This document shows, piece after piece, positions 17,374 to 27,304 of a stretch of DNA of 64,000 bases (its first letter is position 1; the number at the start of each line of letters is the position of its first letter). Below the pieces are notes generated by a model. It searched no databases. It was given only the letters and a program-made list of their open reading frames with translations, and had not been told where the DNA came from. The position numbers and the translations under genes are program-made. Source of the stretch: Nannocystis sp. (GTDB lineage Bacteria; Myxococcota_A; Polyangia; Nannocystales; Nannocystaceae); NCBI RefSeq assembly GCF_016714285.1, contig NZ_JADJNN010000013.1:124001-188000 (forward strand), in the 5' to 3' direction.

Positions 17374-18432
17374 ATGACCCGCCGCGACCAGATCCGTCAC
17401 CTCGTCCTCTCGAGCGTCGTACGCACGGTGTTCCGTGCCCCCGCCGCCTGGCTCGCCCGCCTCGCCTCTCCCCGACCCCGCGGCGATCACCTCGACCCCC
17501 GCCTCGCCTTCCTCCTCCACGCCAGCAACCGCTTCGGCCTCGACGAGCTCACCGCCCACAGCCCAGCCAGAGCCCGCCGCCGCACCCGTCGCTCGATGCG
17601 CCTGCTCGCCGGCCGCCGCCGTCCGCTCGCGCGGGTCCACGAGACCACCTTCGCAGGCCCCGGCGGCCCGCTACGCCTCCGCATCTACGAGCCCCACAAC
17701 CTCACACGCCCCGCCCCCGCCCTGCTCTACCTCCACGGCGGCGGCTGGGTCATCGGCGATCTCGACACCCACGACAGCCCCTGCTCCCGCCTCGCCGAGC
17801 TCGGCGAGTGCGTGGTGCTCTCCCTCGAGTACCGCCTCGCCCCCGAACACAAGTTCCCCGCCCCCCTCGACGACGCCCTCGCCGCGTTCCAGTGGATCGT
17901 CGCCGAGGCCGACCGCCTCGGCCTCGACCCCCGCCGCATCGCCGTCGCTGGCGACAGCGCCGGCGGCAACCTCTCCGCCGTGATCTGCCAGACCGCCGCG
18001 CGCGAACACTGGCCGCAGCCGCCCTGCTTCCAGCTGCTCCTCTATCCCGGCCTCGACTTCCGCCGCGGCCACGCCTCCCACCGCGACTTCGCCGACGGCT
18101 ACCTCCTCACCGCCGCCTCGATCTCCTGGTTCATGGGTCACTATCTCCACAGTGACGCCGATATCACTGACCCCCGCGTATCTCCGCTCCTCGCCCCCGA
18201 CCTCGCCAGCCTGCCCCCCGCCTATATCAGCACCGCCGGCTTCGACCCCCTGCGCGACGAGGCCCATGAATACGCCCTGCGCCTGCGCGCCGCCGGCGTC
18301 CCCGTCGAGCTCAAGGAGAACCCCTCCCTCGTCCACGGCTTCATCGGCCTGGTCGACGCCATCCCAGCCGCCGCCGCCGCCCTCGACCACGCCGCCGCCG
18401 CCCTCCACCGCGCCCTCCACCGCCAAGCGTGA
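17374..18432 (+). CDS. Alpha/beta hydrolase, hormone-sensitive lipase (family IV) esterase
   Basis: A 352-residue cytoplasmic esterase or lipase. The oxyanion-hole motif HGGG is at 121-124 and GDSAGG at 193-198 has nucleophile Ser195. The catalytic acid lies in GFDPLRDE (Asp291 or Asp295) and the catalytic His is in LVHGF (His321). An N-terminal ~90-residue Arg-rich cap precedes the core. The family hydrolyses short- to medium-chain esters. Convergent with the restriction-modification gene downstream, across about 150 bp that hold no recognisable signal. Confidence 0.92.
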   Translation: MTRRDQIRHLVLSSVVRTVFRAPAAWLARLASPRPRGDHLDPRLAFLLHASNRFGLDELTAHSPARARRRTRRSMRLLAGRRRPLARVHETTFAGPGGPLRLRIYEPHNLTRPAPALLYLHGGGWVIGDLDTHDSPCSRLAELGECVVLSLEYRLAPEHKFPAPLDDALAAFQWIVAEADRLGLDPRRIAVAGDSAGGNLSAVICQTAAREHWPQPPCFQLLLYPGLDFRRGHASHRDFADGYLLTAASISWFMGHYLHSDADITDPRVSPLLAPDLASLPPAYISTAGFDPLRDEAHEYALRLRAAGVPVELKENPSLVHGFIGLVDAIPAAAAALDHAAAALHRALHRQA

Positions 18433-18579
18433 ACGTGCGTACAGCAGGTCACCCGGACCGATCGGGCACTGGCCACGATCTGGCAAGAAACGCCCGCCGC
18501 CGCCGCCCGCCTCGCCCGCGCTCGCCGGGCACCTGCACGCTCGCCGCGTTGCTCGCCGAGAACCAGCGCCGCAGCGCAC

Positions 18580-21500
18580 TCAGCTGCGAGCGATCCACAC
18601 CGCGCCCGCCTCACTATCGATGCACGACACCAACTGCGCCGCCGCGGCGTTTTGTAGGCTGAGCAACACGTCACCCGCCGCAGCGCCGGTGAACATCCCC
18701 GCCAGCAGCTCCACCCCGCACGCCTCGCCGCGCCCCCGCAGCGCCCGCACCACCGCCCCGACCCGCTCGAAGGCCCCCGCTGGCCACTTCTCGGGGCCCC
18801 CAACCACGACCCGCACGGGCCCCGGGCGAGCGGGCAACACCAGCTCCCGACCCGCGTCCAGGCCCCCGGGCGCCTGCATCTCGCGGCGCAGATATCGGAC
18901 CCGCCCCTGCCCCTCCTCCCGCGCCCGCTCGCCGTTCAAGCCCACGATCCGCGCCAGCAGCTCATTGCGCCCCAGCCCGACTGGCCAGCCATACGCCGCG
19001 AACACGGCGGCATCGAGGTCCTCGTGGAGCTGCAACAATGTGTCGACACGCCCCACGCTCCGCACCGCCTCCTCCTCGGTCGTCAGCGCCCGTCCAGCGC
19101 GCAGCGCCGCGATCACATTGTATAGATCCGTCAGCCCGAGCTCCGCACGCGCGCGCTGGACCGCCTTCCGGTGCCCATCGATCGCCTCGGCGATCCTAGC
19201 GATCGCCGCCCGCTGCTCCGGCGACGGGTCCGGGAACGGAAAGCGCGCGAAGCAAGTCGTGCTCGTCCAGGTCGGCCGGTCCTCGAGCGTGCCTCCGGCC
19301 GCCAGCGCCCATTCGCGGTGCACGCGCGACGACAGGACCCCGAGCAAGAATGCATCGTCCGCCGCGATCGCGTAGATCTTGTGGTCCGCCACCGTGTCCG
19401 CGGGCAAGAACTGGAACACGCGGTGCTTCGCCGTCTCCCCGGTGACGATATAGCGGGACAATCCGACCAGCGCCCGCCGCATCCCCGGTCGCCCCTCGCC
19501 GAACAACCACCAATATTTCTGATAGTTCGCGCGATTGTTGGCAGCCCGCGCCGGCCGCACGTGGCGCACGAGGTGGTCCCACAGCGCCGGGAAGCGCAGC
19601 CGGGCGTCGTCGGCCTCGAGCCCGTGGAGATCGATCACATAGCGCTCCGTGCAACGTTGCAGCAGGTCCCGCCCGATCACGTAGCGGCGCACCACCAGGG
19701 GCAGCGCCGCAGCAGCCAAACCGAGCCCCTTCAGCTCCTCCGGCGTCAGGCGAAACCCATCCCCCACCAAATTCATCCCCTGAAAGCAGATCCCCTGATT
19801 GGCGAGCAACGGCGCCGCCGCGGAGACATCCGCCCCGGTCGAGAGGTCGGCGTGGATATCGGCCACCTCGCGCTCGACCACCCGCACCGACTCGAGCTCG
19901 CCGACGCGGGTCCGCGATTCGTCGACGACCTCCCCGACCACCGCCACCTCGGGCTCCATCGTCCCGACCGTCATGGCGATCCGCACCGCGGCCCCCTCGT
20001 CGTACCAGGGGTGATCCGCGATCGCATAGACCAGCCGCAACCCCTGCGCGAGCGCCCCACTCACCACCCCGCGACCCCCGGTCTGGGCGATGCTGTTGGT
20101 GGTGACAAACCCGAAGCGCCGGGTCTTGCCCCGCACGACCAGCTCCGCCGCGCGCAGCCACCACCACATCACCAGGTCCGCGCCGCCGCCCACGCCGGGA
20201 TAACTGCGCTTGATCGCGTCGACGTACCCGGCTCCGAGGAGATCATTGATCCGCTTGTTCCCCAGGAACGGGGGATTGCCCACAATGAACTCCGCGTCCG
20301 GCCACGGCGCCACGCGGACCCCGACATATCGCTCGATCGGCACCATCGCCCGCGCCCCTCGCCGCGCCGTCACACCCACCGCCTGGAGGGCGGGCGCCCC
20401 GTCCTCGCCCCGCTGCTGCTCACGCCGCTCCCAGCGGATCAACGCGTCGCCGGTCTCGATGTGGTGCAGGTCCTGGATCAGCGGCTCGCGCATCCGCGGC
20501 AGCCGCCCCGCCGACACCTGCCACTGGAGATAGCCGATCCACAGCACCAGCTCCGCGACCTTGGCCGCCCACGGCTTCTGCTCGATGCCCCAGAACTGCC
20601 CCGGCCGCACCGACTCGCCGTCGATGTCCAGCCAGAGATTCTGCGTCCTCTGCAATGCCAGCAGCGTGCGCTCGACCTCCCCCTCGAGCCGCTTCATCTC
20701 CTTGAGCGCGACATACAAGAAGTTACCGCTGCCGCAGGCCGGGTCGAGCACGGTCACACCCGCCAGGCGCCGGCGAAAGCGGTGCCCATGCATCACCGCT
20801 GCGCCGAGCGCCCGCGCCGCGTCGAACTCCTTGCGCGGCTTCCGGGTGTTGGTGACGCTACCGTCGGCCCTGGTCGCCGCGCCGGTGCGGGCGATGAGGT
20901 CCATCTCCACCCGCGTCCGCATCCACTCGCCGCGCAGCGGCCGCATCACCGTCCGCTCGACCAGCCGACGAATGTACACCTCCGGTGTATAGTGGGCGCC
21001 GAGCCGCTGCCGCTCGGCCGGCGTCAGCGCGCGTTCGAGGAGGGTGCCGAAGATCGCCGGCGAGACCTTGCGCCAATCGGCGCCCGCCGCCGCGTGGAGC
21101 AGCTCCAGCTCGTCGAGCCCGAGCGGGAGCGGCTCCGGGTCGCTAAACAGATAGCCATTGAATCGCTTGAGAGACTCCCCGGAGTCGAGGTCCCCGCCGT
21201 CCCGCATCACCGTCCACAGCCGGCGGATCCCCTTGACAAAGGTGCCCACATTGCCCGTCTGGGCGTCCCGGATCCAGCCCTCGAGACAGCGCTTGAACAG
21301 CTTGGTCGGGATCAGCCCGATGTCCTCGGCGAACATCGTGAATACACACTTCATCAAAAAATCGCCGACCTGCTCCGGCGACGCCCTGCGCTCCAGGCGG
21401 ACCGCCAGGTCGCAGATCTTCTCCGCGATCTCGGCGGTGACGCGCTGGCCGATCGCCTCCTGGTCCAGCCGCTCGGGCGCCGTCCAGATCGCGCGGAGAA

Positions 21501-22135
21501 ACGCGAACACCTCCGGCCTCAGCAGGTCGCTCCACGCGAACGCGGCCTCCTCGTGGAGGTCGAAGTCCCCATAATCGTCTCTGATATCCGGCTGGAAGCT
21601 CGACCACACCCAGAACCGGTGGCCCATGTCCGCGACGATGATAAAGGGCGGCTTCGGATCGCCGCGCTGGCTAACCCACAATGCATAGTTGCCGGCCTGG
21701 ATGCGCCCCGCCTGCATCGCCTCCAACCACCGCGGCCGAGCCACGCAGCCCCGCCCCCGTGGCCCGCTTGCTGTGCCCCGACCTCGCCTTGGCGGCCCGG
21801 CCGACCGCGTCGACCGGCCCCCGCGGCGAAACGCCCTGCTTGGCCTCGAACACGAAATGACCGCGGCAATAGACATCGATCCGGCGGTGGGCCTGGTCGG
21901 CCTTGACGTCCTCCTCGAAACAGTACGCGTTATCCTGCCCCGCCCGCTTGTACCCCGGTTCGGGCACCCCGAGCACAACGCACAGCTCGACAAACATCTT
22001 CTGGCTGTTCGCTAGCTCCGCGCCGTCCGCCAGACGCGTCTGCTCGACGAACGCCCGCAGCCCCGCGAGGTCATACTCCGCGGGGATCTCGTGCGGCTCG
22101 AGTGGGTCGAGCGTGGCTGGCAAGATCGCTGGCAC
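18580..22135 (-). pseudogene. MmeI-like (Type IIL) restriction-modification enzyme, frameshifted
   Basis: Two overlapping frames together encode one ~1150-residue single-chain enzyme. The first, from the GTG at 22135, has an N-terminal nuclease region with the PD-(D/E)XK pattern RIDVYCRGHFVFEAKQG. The second frame (readable down to 18580) carries the helical connector (QAGNYALWVSQ, PPFIIVADMGH), SAM motif I DPACGSGNFLY, the adenine-methylase motif IV GNPPF, and a MmeI-type target-recognition region (YQKYWWLFGEGRP, FARFPFPDP). The switch of frame lies at about 21740-21760 inside a G-rich run (acgggggcggggctg). Such enzymes methylate one adenine and cut at a distance. If the indel is real, cleavage would be lost but the methylase part might persist. 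The start overlaps the context of the upstream aldo/keto reductase gene by a 13-bp gap. Confidence 0.85.
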
Positions 22136-22148
22136 GACGGCGCCCGCG

Positions 22149-23111
22149 CTACTCGTCCCACAGACCCGCGAGCGAGTAGACCCCGCCCGCGATCCAGAAC
22201 TTGCCGTCGAGGTAGCGGCGCCGCCGCTCGAGCCCGGCGATGCGCTGTATGTCCTCGTCGCTGAGCGTGAGCGCCGTCGCCGCGAGGTTCTCCCGCATCC
22301 GCCCCGGATCGATCGACTTGGGGATCACCGAGGTCCCGCGCTGCAGCGCCCACGCGATCAGCATCTGCGCCGCGCTCACCCCCTGCCGCCCGGCGATGTC
22401 GACGATCACCGGGTCGCCGAGCAACACCGGCTCGTCCGCCGCCTTGAGCCCGCCTGGACGGTCGCCGGAGCCGAGCGGCGAATATGCGGTCACGTGCACC
22501 CCGAGCGCGCGGCAACTCGCCAGCAGCTCCGGTTGCTGCAGATATGGATGCAGTTCGACCTGATTGACCTCGGGCTTGACCCGGGCACCGGCGTGCAGCG
22601 CCTGCAGCTTGGCCGCGCTGAAGTTCGATACCCCGAGGTGACGCGTCAGCCCGAGCTCGACCGCCGGCTCCATCGCCGCCCAGGTCTGCGCCAGCGGCAG
22701 CTCGCTCAGCGGGATCAAGTCCGCCGCCGACCGCGGCGCGAGCACCCCCTTCGCCAGCGCGATCGGCCAGTGCACGAGATACAGGTCGAGGTACTCCAGC
22801 TGCAGGTCGGCCAGGGTCTTGCGCAGCGCCGGCAGCACGTCCGCAGGCGCATGCATGTCGTTCCACAGCTTCGACGTGATCCACAGCTGCTCGCGCCGCA
22901 CCTCACCCGCCGCGAACAGCTCCGCGAGCGCCCGCCCGATCTCCGCCTCGTTGGCGTAGATCGCCGCGCAATCCAGGTGACGATATCCCGCCGCGATCGC
23001 GGCCTTCACCGCCCGGTACGCGTCGCCCGGCGCCGACTTCCAGGTGCCGAGCCCGAGGAGCGGCATCTCGTCACCATTAGCGAATCTGTGCCCCCGTCTC
23101 GCGGTCTGCAT
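22149..23111 (-). CDS. Aldo/keto reductase
   Basis: A 320-residue (beta/alpha)8 oxidoreductase. The catalytic tetrad is visible as Asp47, Tyr52 (LDCAAIYANE), Lys81 (TSKLWN) and His114 (LVHWP). GVSNFS, the EVNQVELHPY strand and VIPKSIDP, the NADPH-binding segment, are intact. The protein reduces aldehydes or ketones with NADPH in the cytosol. It ends 13 bp before the restriction-modification gene on the same strand, so they may be cotranscribed, though functionally unrelated. TACCGT lies 9 nt before the ATG. Confidence 0.93.
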   Translation of the reverse strand: MQTARRGHRFANGDEMPLLGLGTWKSAPGDAYRAVKAAIAAGYRHLDCAAIYANEAEIGRALAELFAAGEVRREQLWITSKLWNDMHAPADVLPALRKTLADLQLEYLDLYLVHWPIALAKGVLAPRSAADLIPLSELPLAQTWAAMEPAVELGLTRHLGVSNFSAAKLQALHAGARVKPEVNQVELHPYLQQPELLASCRALGVHVTAYSPLGSGDRPGGLKAADEPVLLGDPVIVDIAGRQGVSAAQMLIAWALQRGTSVIPKSIDPGRMRENLAATALTLSDEDIQRIAGLERRRRYLDGKFWIAGGVYSLAGLWDE

Positions 23112-23120
23112 GCGCCGCGG

Positions 23121-23126
23121 ACGGTA
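23121..23126 (-). promoter_or_regulatory. -10-like TACCGT, 9 nt before ATG 23111
   Basis: On the minus strand TACCGT-ccgcggcgc-ATG precedes the aldo/keto reductase gene. Confidence 0.45.
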
Positions 23127-23350
23127 ACAGCGCCCGCGAGGCGTGTAAACCCGCCGATGTCGTCCGGGCCCAATCCATCATCCATGGCGAACTTTCAGCA
23201 CACGCCAACTACCCACAATCCTCGAAACCTCGCCCTCACCACGATGCATCTGCGCGTTTTCGCTCGAACCTCCGTGAGTTTCTTCTCGCGTTGCCCCATC
23301 ACCAACACCCGCGGATCCAGGTTACTAAGTCGTGGCTCATTATTCCGCCC

Positions 23351-23986
23351 ATGGCCCGCCCCGTCTCCATCAAGGACCAGACCCTCATCGACGCCGCGAG
23401 GGCCGTTTTTCTCGAACGCGGCTTCGCCGCCACCACCGCGGAGGTCGCCGAGCGCGCCGGAGTTTCTGAGGGGACACTCTTTAATCGCTTCAAGACCAAG
23501 GCCGAGCTGTTCCAGGCCGCGATGCACCCACAGTTCGAACAGCTCGAGTGGCTGAGCGACCTCGAGGCCCGCGTCGGCCAGGGCGAGCTGCGCGAGCACC
23601 TCTACGAGCTCGGCGCCGCCGGCATCGGCTTCTTCCGCCAGCTCATGCCGCTGATGATGATGAGCTACGCGAACCCCGGCCCGAGCGGCCTGCCCGAGGC
23701 CCTGACCCGCCCGAACCCGCCGCCGCTGCGCGCCCTCAAGCGCCTCGCGGGCTACTTCGAGGCCGAGATCCGACTCGCCCGCCTGCGCCCCATCGACCCC
23801 GAGCTGCTCGCCCGCATCTTCCTCGGCAGCGTCCAACAGTACGTCTTCTTCGAGCTCGTCACCCAGGCCCAGCACGCCCTGCCGCTGCCCCTGCCCACAT
23901 TCCTCCGCGGCCTGGTCGAGCTCCTGTGGCGCGGCGCCGGCCCGGACGCCACCACCACCCTACCCTCCCCACGGAGCGCGCCGTGA
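23351..23986 (+). CDS. TetR/AcrR-family transcriptional regulator
   Basis: A 211-residue regulator. The N-terminal HTH reads AARAVFLERGFAATTAEVAERAGVS and continues into GTLFNRFKTKAELF, the classic TetR DNA-binding helices. The C-terminal helical ligand domain is not assignable to a ligand. The ATG at 23351 (MARPVSIKDQ) is chosen; the frame extends upstream without coding character. It is the first gene of the efflux operon, overlapping the TolC-like gene by GTGA, and probably represses this operon. The 239 bp upstream are less GC-rich than the genes and should contain promoter and operator, but I cannot define a symmetrical operator with confidence. Confidence 0.92.
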   Translation: MARPVSIKDQTLIDAARAVFLERGFAATTAEVAERAGVSEGTLFNRFKTKAELFQAAMHPQFEQLEWLSDLEARVGQGELREHLYELGAAGIGFFRQLMPLMMMSYANPGPSGLPEALTRPNPPPLRALKRLAGYFEAEIRLARLRPIDPELLARIFLGSVQQYVFFELVTQAQHALPLPLPTFLRGLVELLWRGAGPDATTTLPSPRSAP

Positions 23987-25377
23987 CCCGCCACCCCGCC
24001 CTGTTCGCCCTCGCCCTCGCGCTGCTCGCCCCGGCCCCCGCGCGCGCCCTCCAGCCGCTCAGCGATTTCCTGGCCGCCGGCCGCCGCCACAACCCTGACA
24101 ATCGCGAGGCGGCCCTGATCGTCCGCCAGCGCGAGCACCAGATCGACCAACAAAAGTGGGACTACACGCCCACGATCTCCGCCACCGCCGGCTACACGCG
24201 CAATCAATACGAGGTCAAGGTCACCCTGCCCGGCCAGGACCCCGCCAATCCCCTCACCCGCACGATCACCCCCTACAACCAACTCGACGCCCAGCTCACC
24301 CTCACCCAGCCGATCGTCGACGTGGCGATCCTGCGTAACCTACAGATCGCCAAACAGAGCCGCGAGGCCGCCGACGCCCGCGTCGCCGCCACCCGCCTGC
24401 AGGTCGACCAGAGCGTCGCCGAGGCCTACTACCAGGTCGTCGCCGCCGAGGCCTTCATCGCCGCCACCCAGGAGGTGTTCCAGGCCGCCCGCGCCAGCCT
24501 CGAGATCGTCCAGCAGCGCGCCGCCGCCGGCGTCGCCTCGGACCTCGACCGCCGTCGCGCCGAGGTCGAGGTCGAACGCGGCCGCAAGTCCATCGCCGAC
24601 GCCGAATACAACCTGGCGATCGCCCGCCAGCGCCTCGTCAGCCTCACCAGCGTCGAACCCGAACCCGCCAGCTCGGACCCCGCGATATCGGTGTCCCTCG
24701 CCGAGGAGCCGCCACTACCGACATTCCTCGACGGCCGCATCGACGCCGTCGCCTCCGTGAAGGCCGACCTCGCCGACGCCCACACCAGCGAGGTCCAGGT
24801 CCGCGCCGCCTCGGCCCTGTTCTTCCCCACCCTCTCGGCCTCCGCCTCCGAGCGCTTCACCAACGCCACCGGCTTCCTCGGCAAATACGCGATCGCCTCC
24901 GCGTCGCTCAACCTCAGCTGGCGCATCGACCTCGCCATCATCCCCCAGCTGCGCGCCGCCAGGACCCAGGCCCAGCTCGCCCAGGTCCGCGTCGACCGCT
25001 CCCGCCAGCGCGTCCACGACCAGATCCACAACGCGTGGCATCAGGTCAAGGCCGCCGTCGCCAAGGCCCGCTCCGCCCGCGTCGAACGCGACACCACCCG
25101 CGCCGCCCACAAACAGGCCCGCCAACGCTACGAGGCCGGCACCGGAATTTTCCTCGAGGTCACCCAGGCCGAACGCGACGCATTCTCCGCGCATATCTCC
25201 CTCATTCAAGCCAACGCCGACCTCGCCTACGCCCGCATCGCCCTGCGCCTCGCCGCCGGCCGCGACCTCAAGGAGGCCGAGGCCCTGCTCCGCGATACCG
25301 GCCCCGAACCCGCGCCCGCATCGACCCCGGAGCCCGCACCCCCGCGCGTCGAATCACCGCAGGAGCTGGCCCGATGA
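23983..25377 (+). CDS. TolC-family outer-membrane efflux protein
   Basis: A 464-residue outer-membrane factor. The GTG at 23983 overlaps the TetR stop and opens on a clear signal peptide ending ARA. Two repeated halves of long coiled helices follow, e.g. QREHQIDQQKW and QVDQSVAEAYYQVVAAE in the first and QRVHDQIHNAWHQVKAAV in the second, with beta-barrel strands between them. The C-terminal ~25 residues are a Pro/Glu-rich tail. The protein provides the exit duct for the tripartite pump encoded by the next three genes, and its last codon overlaps the permease ATG. Confidence 0.92.
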   Translation: MTRHPALFALALALLAPAPARALQPLSDFLAAGRRHNPDNREAALIVRQREHQIDQQKWDYTPTISATAGYTRNQYEVKVTLPGQDPANPLTRTITPYNQLDAQLTLTQPIVDVAILRNLQIAKQSREAADARVAATRLQVDQSVAEAYYQVVAAEAFIAATQEVFQAARASLEIVQQRAAAGVASDLDRRRAEVEVERGRKSIADAEYNLAIARQRLVSLTSVEPEPASSDPAISVSLAEEPPLPTFLDGRIDAVASVKADLADAHTSEVQVRAASALFFPTLSASASERFTNATGFLGKYAIASASLNLSWRIDLAIIPQLRAARTQAQLAQVRVDRSRQRVHDQIHNAWHQVKAAVAKARSARVERDTTRAAHKQARQRYEAGTGIFLEVTQAERDAFSAHISLIQANADLAYARIALRLAAGRDLKEAEALLRDTGPEPAPASTPEPAPPRVESPQELAR

Positions 25378-26606
25378 CCGCGACCCCGCCAGACCCGCCG
25401 GTCGCGCTCCCGATCGTCGCTCGAATCACGCCACCGATCGCCCGCCCGATCACCACCCGGCCCGGCTTCGGCCTGCGCTGGCGCACCCTCGCCCGCGTCG
25501 CCCTGCGCATGATGTTCCACGACAAGCTCAAGATGATCGGCACCCTCGCCGGGGTCATCTTCGCCGTCCTGCTCTCCAATCAACAAGCCGGCACCTTCCT
25601 CGGCCTCATCTACAAGAACACGATGTTCGTCGCCAACAGCGACGCCGACATCTGGATCGCACCGCCCGGCACCGAGGCCTTCCAGCCGGGCAAGCCGATC
25701 CCCGAGTCCTACATCCTGCAGGCCCGCGTCGTCGAGGGCGTCGAATGGGCCGAACCCCTGCTCTACGGCGCCTCCACCATCGCCCTCCCCTCCGGCGGCG
25801 CCGAGGCCGTCACCCTCGTCGGCACCCGCGCCCCCGCGCTCCACGGCGGCCCCTGGAACGTCGTCGTCGGCGATCCCCAGAGCCTCGGCTCCCCCGACAT
25901 GATGTTCTTCGAGCACGCCGACCGCGAGAAGTTCGGCGGCCTGAACCTCGGCACCGTCCGCGAGCTCGGCGGCAAGAAGGTCGTCGTCAGCGGCTTCACG
26001 TGGGGCCTGCTGCCATTCGGCCCCTCCTACGCATTCGGCGAATACAACCTCATTCAACAGATCTTGCGCGTACCCCCGGACCAGACCAGCTTCGGCCTCG
26101 TCGGCGTGCGCCCCGGCCACGACCCCGTCCAGGTCGCCGCCGACCTCCAGGCCCAGTTGCCCGACACCAAGATCCTCACAAGGGACCAATACCGCAGCTC
26201 GATCATTCGCTATCTCCTCACCCGCACCGCGATCGGTATCACATTCGGCACCTCGGCGCTGTTCGGCCTGATCATCGGCTTCGTCATCGTCGCCCTGGCG
26301 ATGTTCTCCGCCGTCCTCGACAACGTCCGCGAATTCGGCACCCTCAAGGCGATCGGCGCCACCAACCGCGACCTCGCCCGCCTGCTCGCCGTCCAGGCCG
26401 TCGTCTACGCGCTCCTCGGCTCGCTCATCGGCCTCAGCCTCGTCACCTTCGTCGCCAGCAAGATCCGCTCGCCCACCCTCGCCATGATCCTCCCCGGCGA
26501 GCTCCTGATCGGCACCACCATCGTCATGATCCTCATGTGCATCGTCGCCTCCGGCCTGGCGCTGCTGCGCCTGCGCAAGGTCGAACCAGGGATGGTGTTC
26601 CGATGA
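25374..26606 (+). CDS. DevC/MacB-like ABC transporter permease
   Basis: A 410-residue FtsX/DevC-type permease. A proline-rich cytoplasmic N terminus precedes the first membrane helix (~residues 55-75). A large periplasmic domain (~80-275) with the MFVANSDADIWIAPPGT segment typical of DevC follows, then three C-terminal helices ending in RKVEPGMVFR. Start and stop overlap the neighbouring genes by 4 bp (ATGA) on both sides. With the ATPase and adaptor it forms a DevBCA/MacAB-like exporter. In cyanobacteria DevBCA exports heterocyst glycolipids; the substrate here is unknown. Confidence 0.92.
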   Translation: MTATPPDPPVALPIVARITPPIARPITTRPGFGLRWRTLARVALRMMFHDKLKMIGTLAGVIFAVLLSNQQAGTFLGLIYKNTMFVANSDADIWIAPPGTEAFQPGKPIPESYILQARVVEGVEWAEPLLYGASTIALPSGGAEAVTLVGTRAPALHGGPWNVVVGDPQSLGSPDMMFFEHADREKFGGLNLGTVRELGGKKVVVSGFTWGLLPFGPSYAFGEYNLIQQILRVPPDQTSFGLVGVRPGHDPVQVAADLQAQLPDTKILTRDQYRSSIIRYLLTRTAIGITFGTSALFGLIIGFVIVALAMFSAVLDNVREFGTLKAIGATNRDLARLLAVQAVVYALLGSLIGLSLVTFVASKIRSPTLAMILPGELLIGTTIVMILMCIVASGLALLRLRKVEPGMVFR

Positions 26607-27304
26607 TCCCCATCCTCCGCAACCAGGCCGCCGTCGAGGTCAAGCAGCTGAGCAAGGTCTACGGATCGGGCGCGACCGCCTTCACCGCCCTGCGCGACGT
26701 CGACATGCGCGTCGAACCCGGCGAATTCATCATGCTCGAGGGCCCCTCCGGCTCCGGAAAGACCACCCTGCTGTCGATCCTCGGCTGCGTCCTCTCCCCG
26801 ACCGCCGGCGAGGTCCGCCTGTTCGGCGAGAACGTGTCCGCCAGCAAGGACTCCCAGCTGCCCCAGCTGCGCCTCTCGTACATCGGCTTCGTATTCCAGG
26901 GCCATAACCTCGTCGCCTCCCTGAGCGCCCGCGAGAACGTCATGCTGGTCCTCCAGCTGCGCGGCTGGGCCGTCCGCGCCGCCCGCCAGGAGGCCGAGCT
27001 CCTGCTCGACCAGGTCGGCCTCCCCGGCAAGGCCGACAGCAAGCCCCGCGACCTCTCCGGCGGCCAGCGCCAGCGCGTGGCCATCGCCCGCGCCCTCGCC
27101 GGCGGCCCGCCCCTCATCCTCGCCGACGAGCCGACCGCCGCCCTCGACGCCGAGAACGGCCTCAAGGTCACCGAGATCCTCCGCCAGCTCGCCCGCGAAC
27201 AGGGCCGCACCGTCGTCGTCGTCACCCACGACAATCGCATCTTCCACCTCGCCGACCGCATCCTCCACATCGAGGACGGCCGCATGAGAGAGGCCAAACC
27301 ATGA
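26603..27304 (+). CDS. DevA/LolD-type ABC transporter ATPase
   Basis: A 233-residue ATPase with Walker A GPSGSGKT (47-54), Q-loop VFQGHNL, signature LSGGQ (151-155), Walker B LILADEP (171-177) and the H-loop VVTHD. It belongs to the MacB/LolD/DevA subgroup that powers FtsX-like permeases. ATGA overlaps link it to the permease upstream and to the adaptor gene downstream. Confidence 0.95.
   Translation: MIPILRNQAAVEVKQLSKVYGSGATAFTALRDVDMRVEPGEFIMLEGPSGSGKTTLLSILGCVLSPTAGEVRLFGENVSASKDSQLPQLRLSYIGFVFQGHNLVASLSARENVMLVLQLRGWAVRAARQEAELLLDQVGLPGKADSKPRDLSGGQRQRVAIARALAGGPPLILADEPTAALDAENGLKVTEILRQLAREQGRTVVVVTHDNRIFHLADRILHIEDGRMREAKP

Noticed and set aside
19171..21906. 911-codon plus-strand frame opposite the MmeI-like gene
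   Set aside because: Arg/Pro/His-rich shadow; the opposite strand has recognisable nuclease, methylase and recognition motifs.
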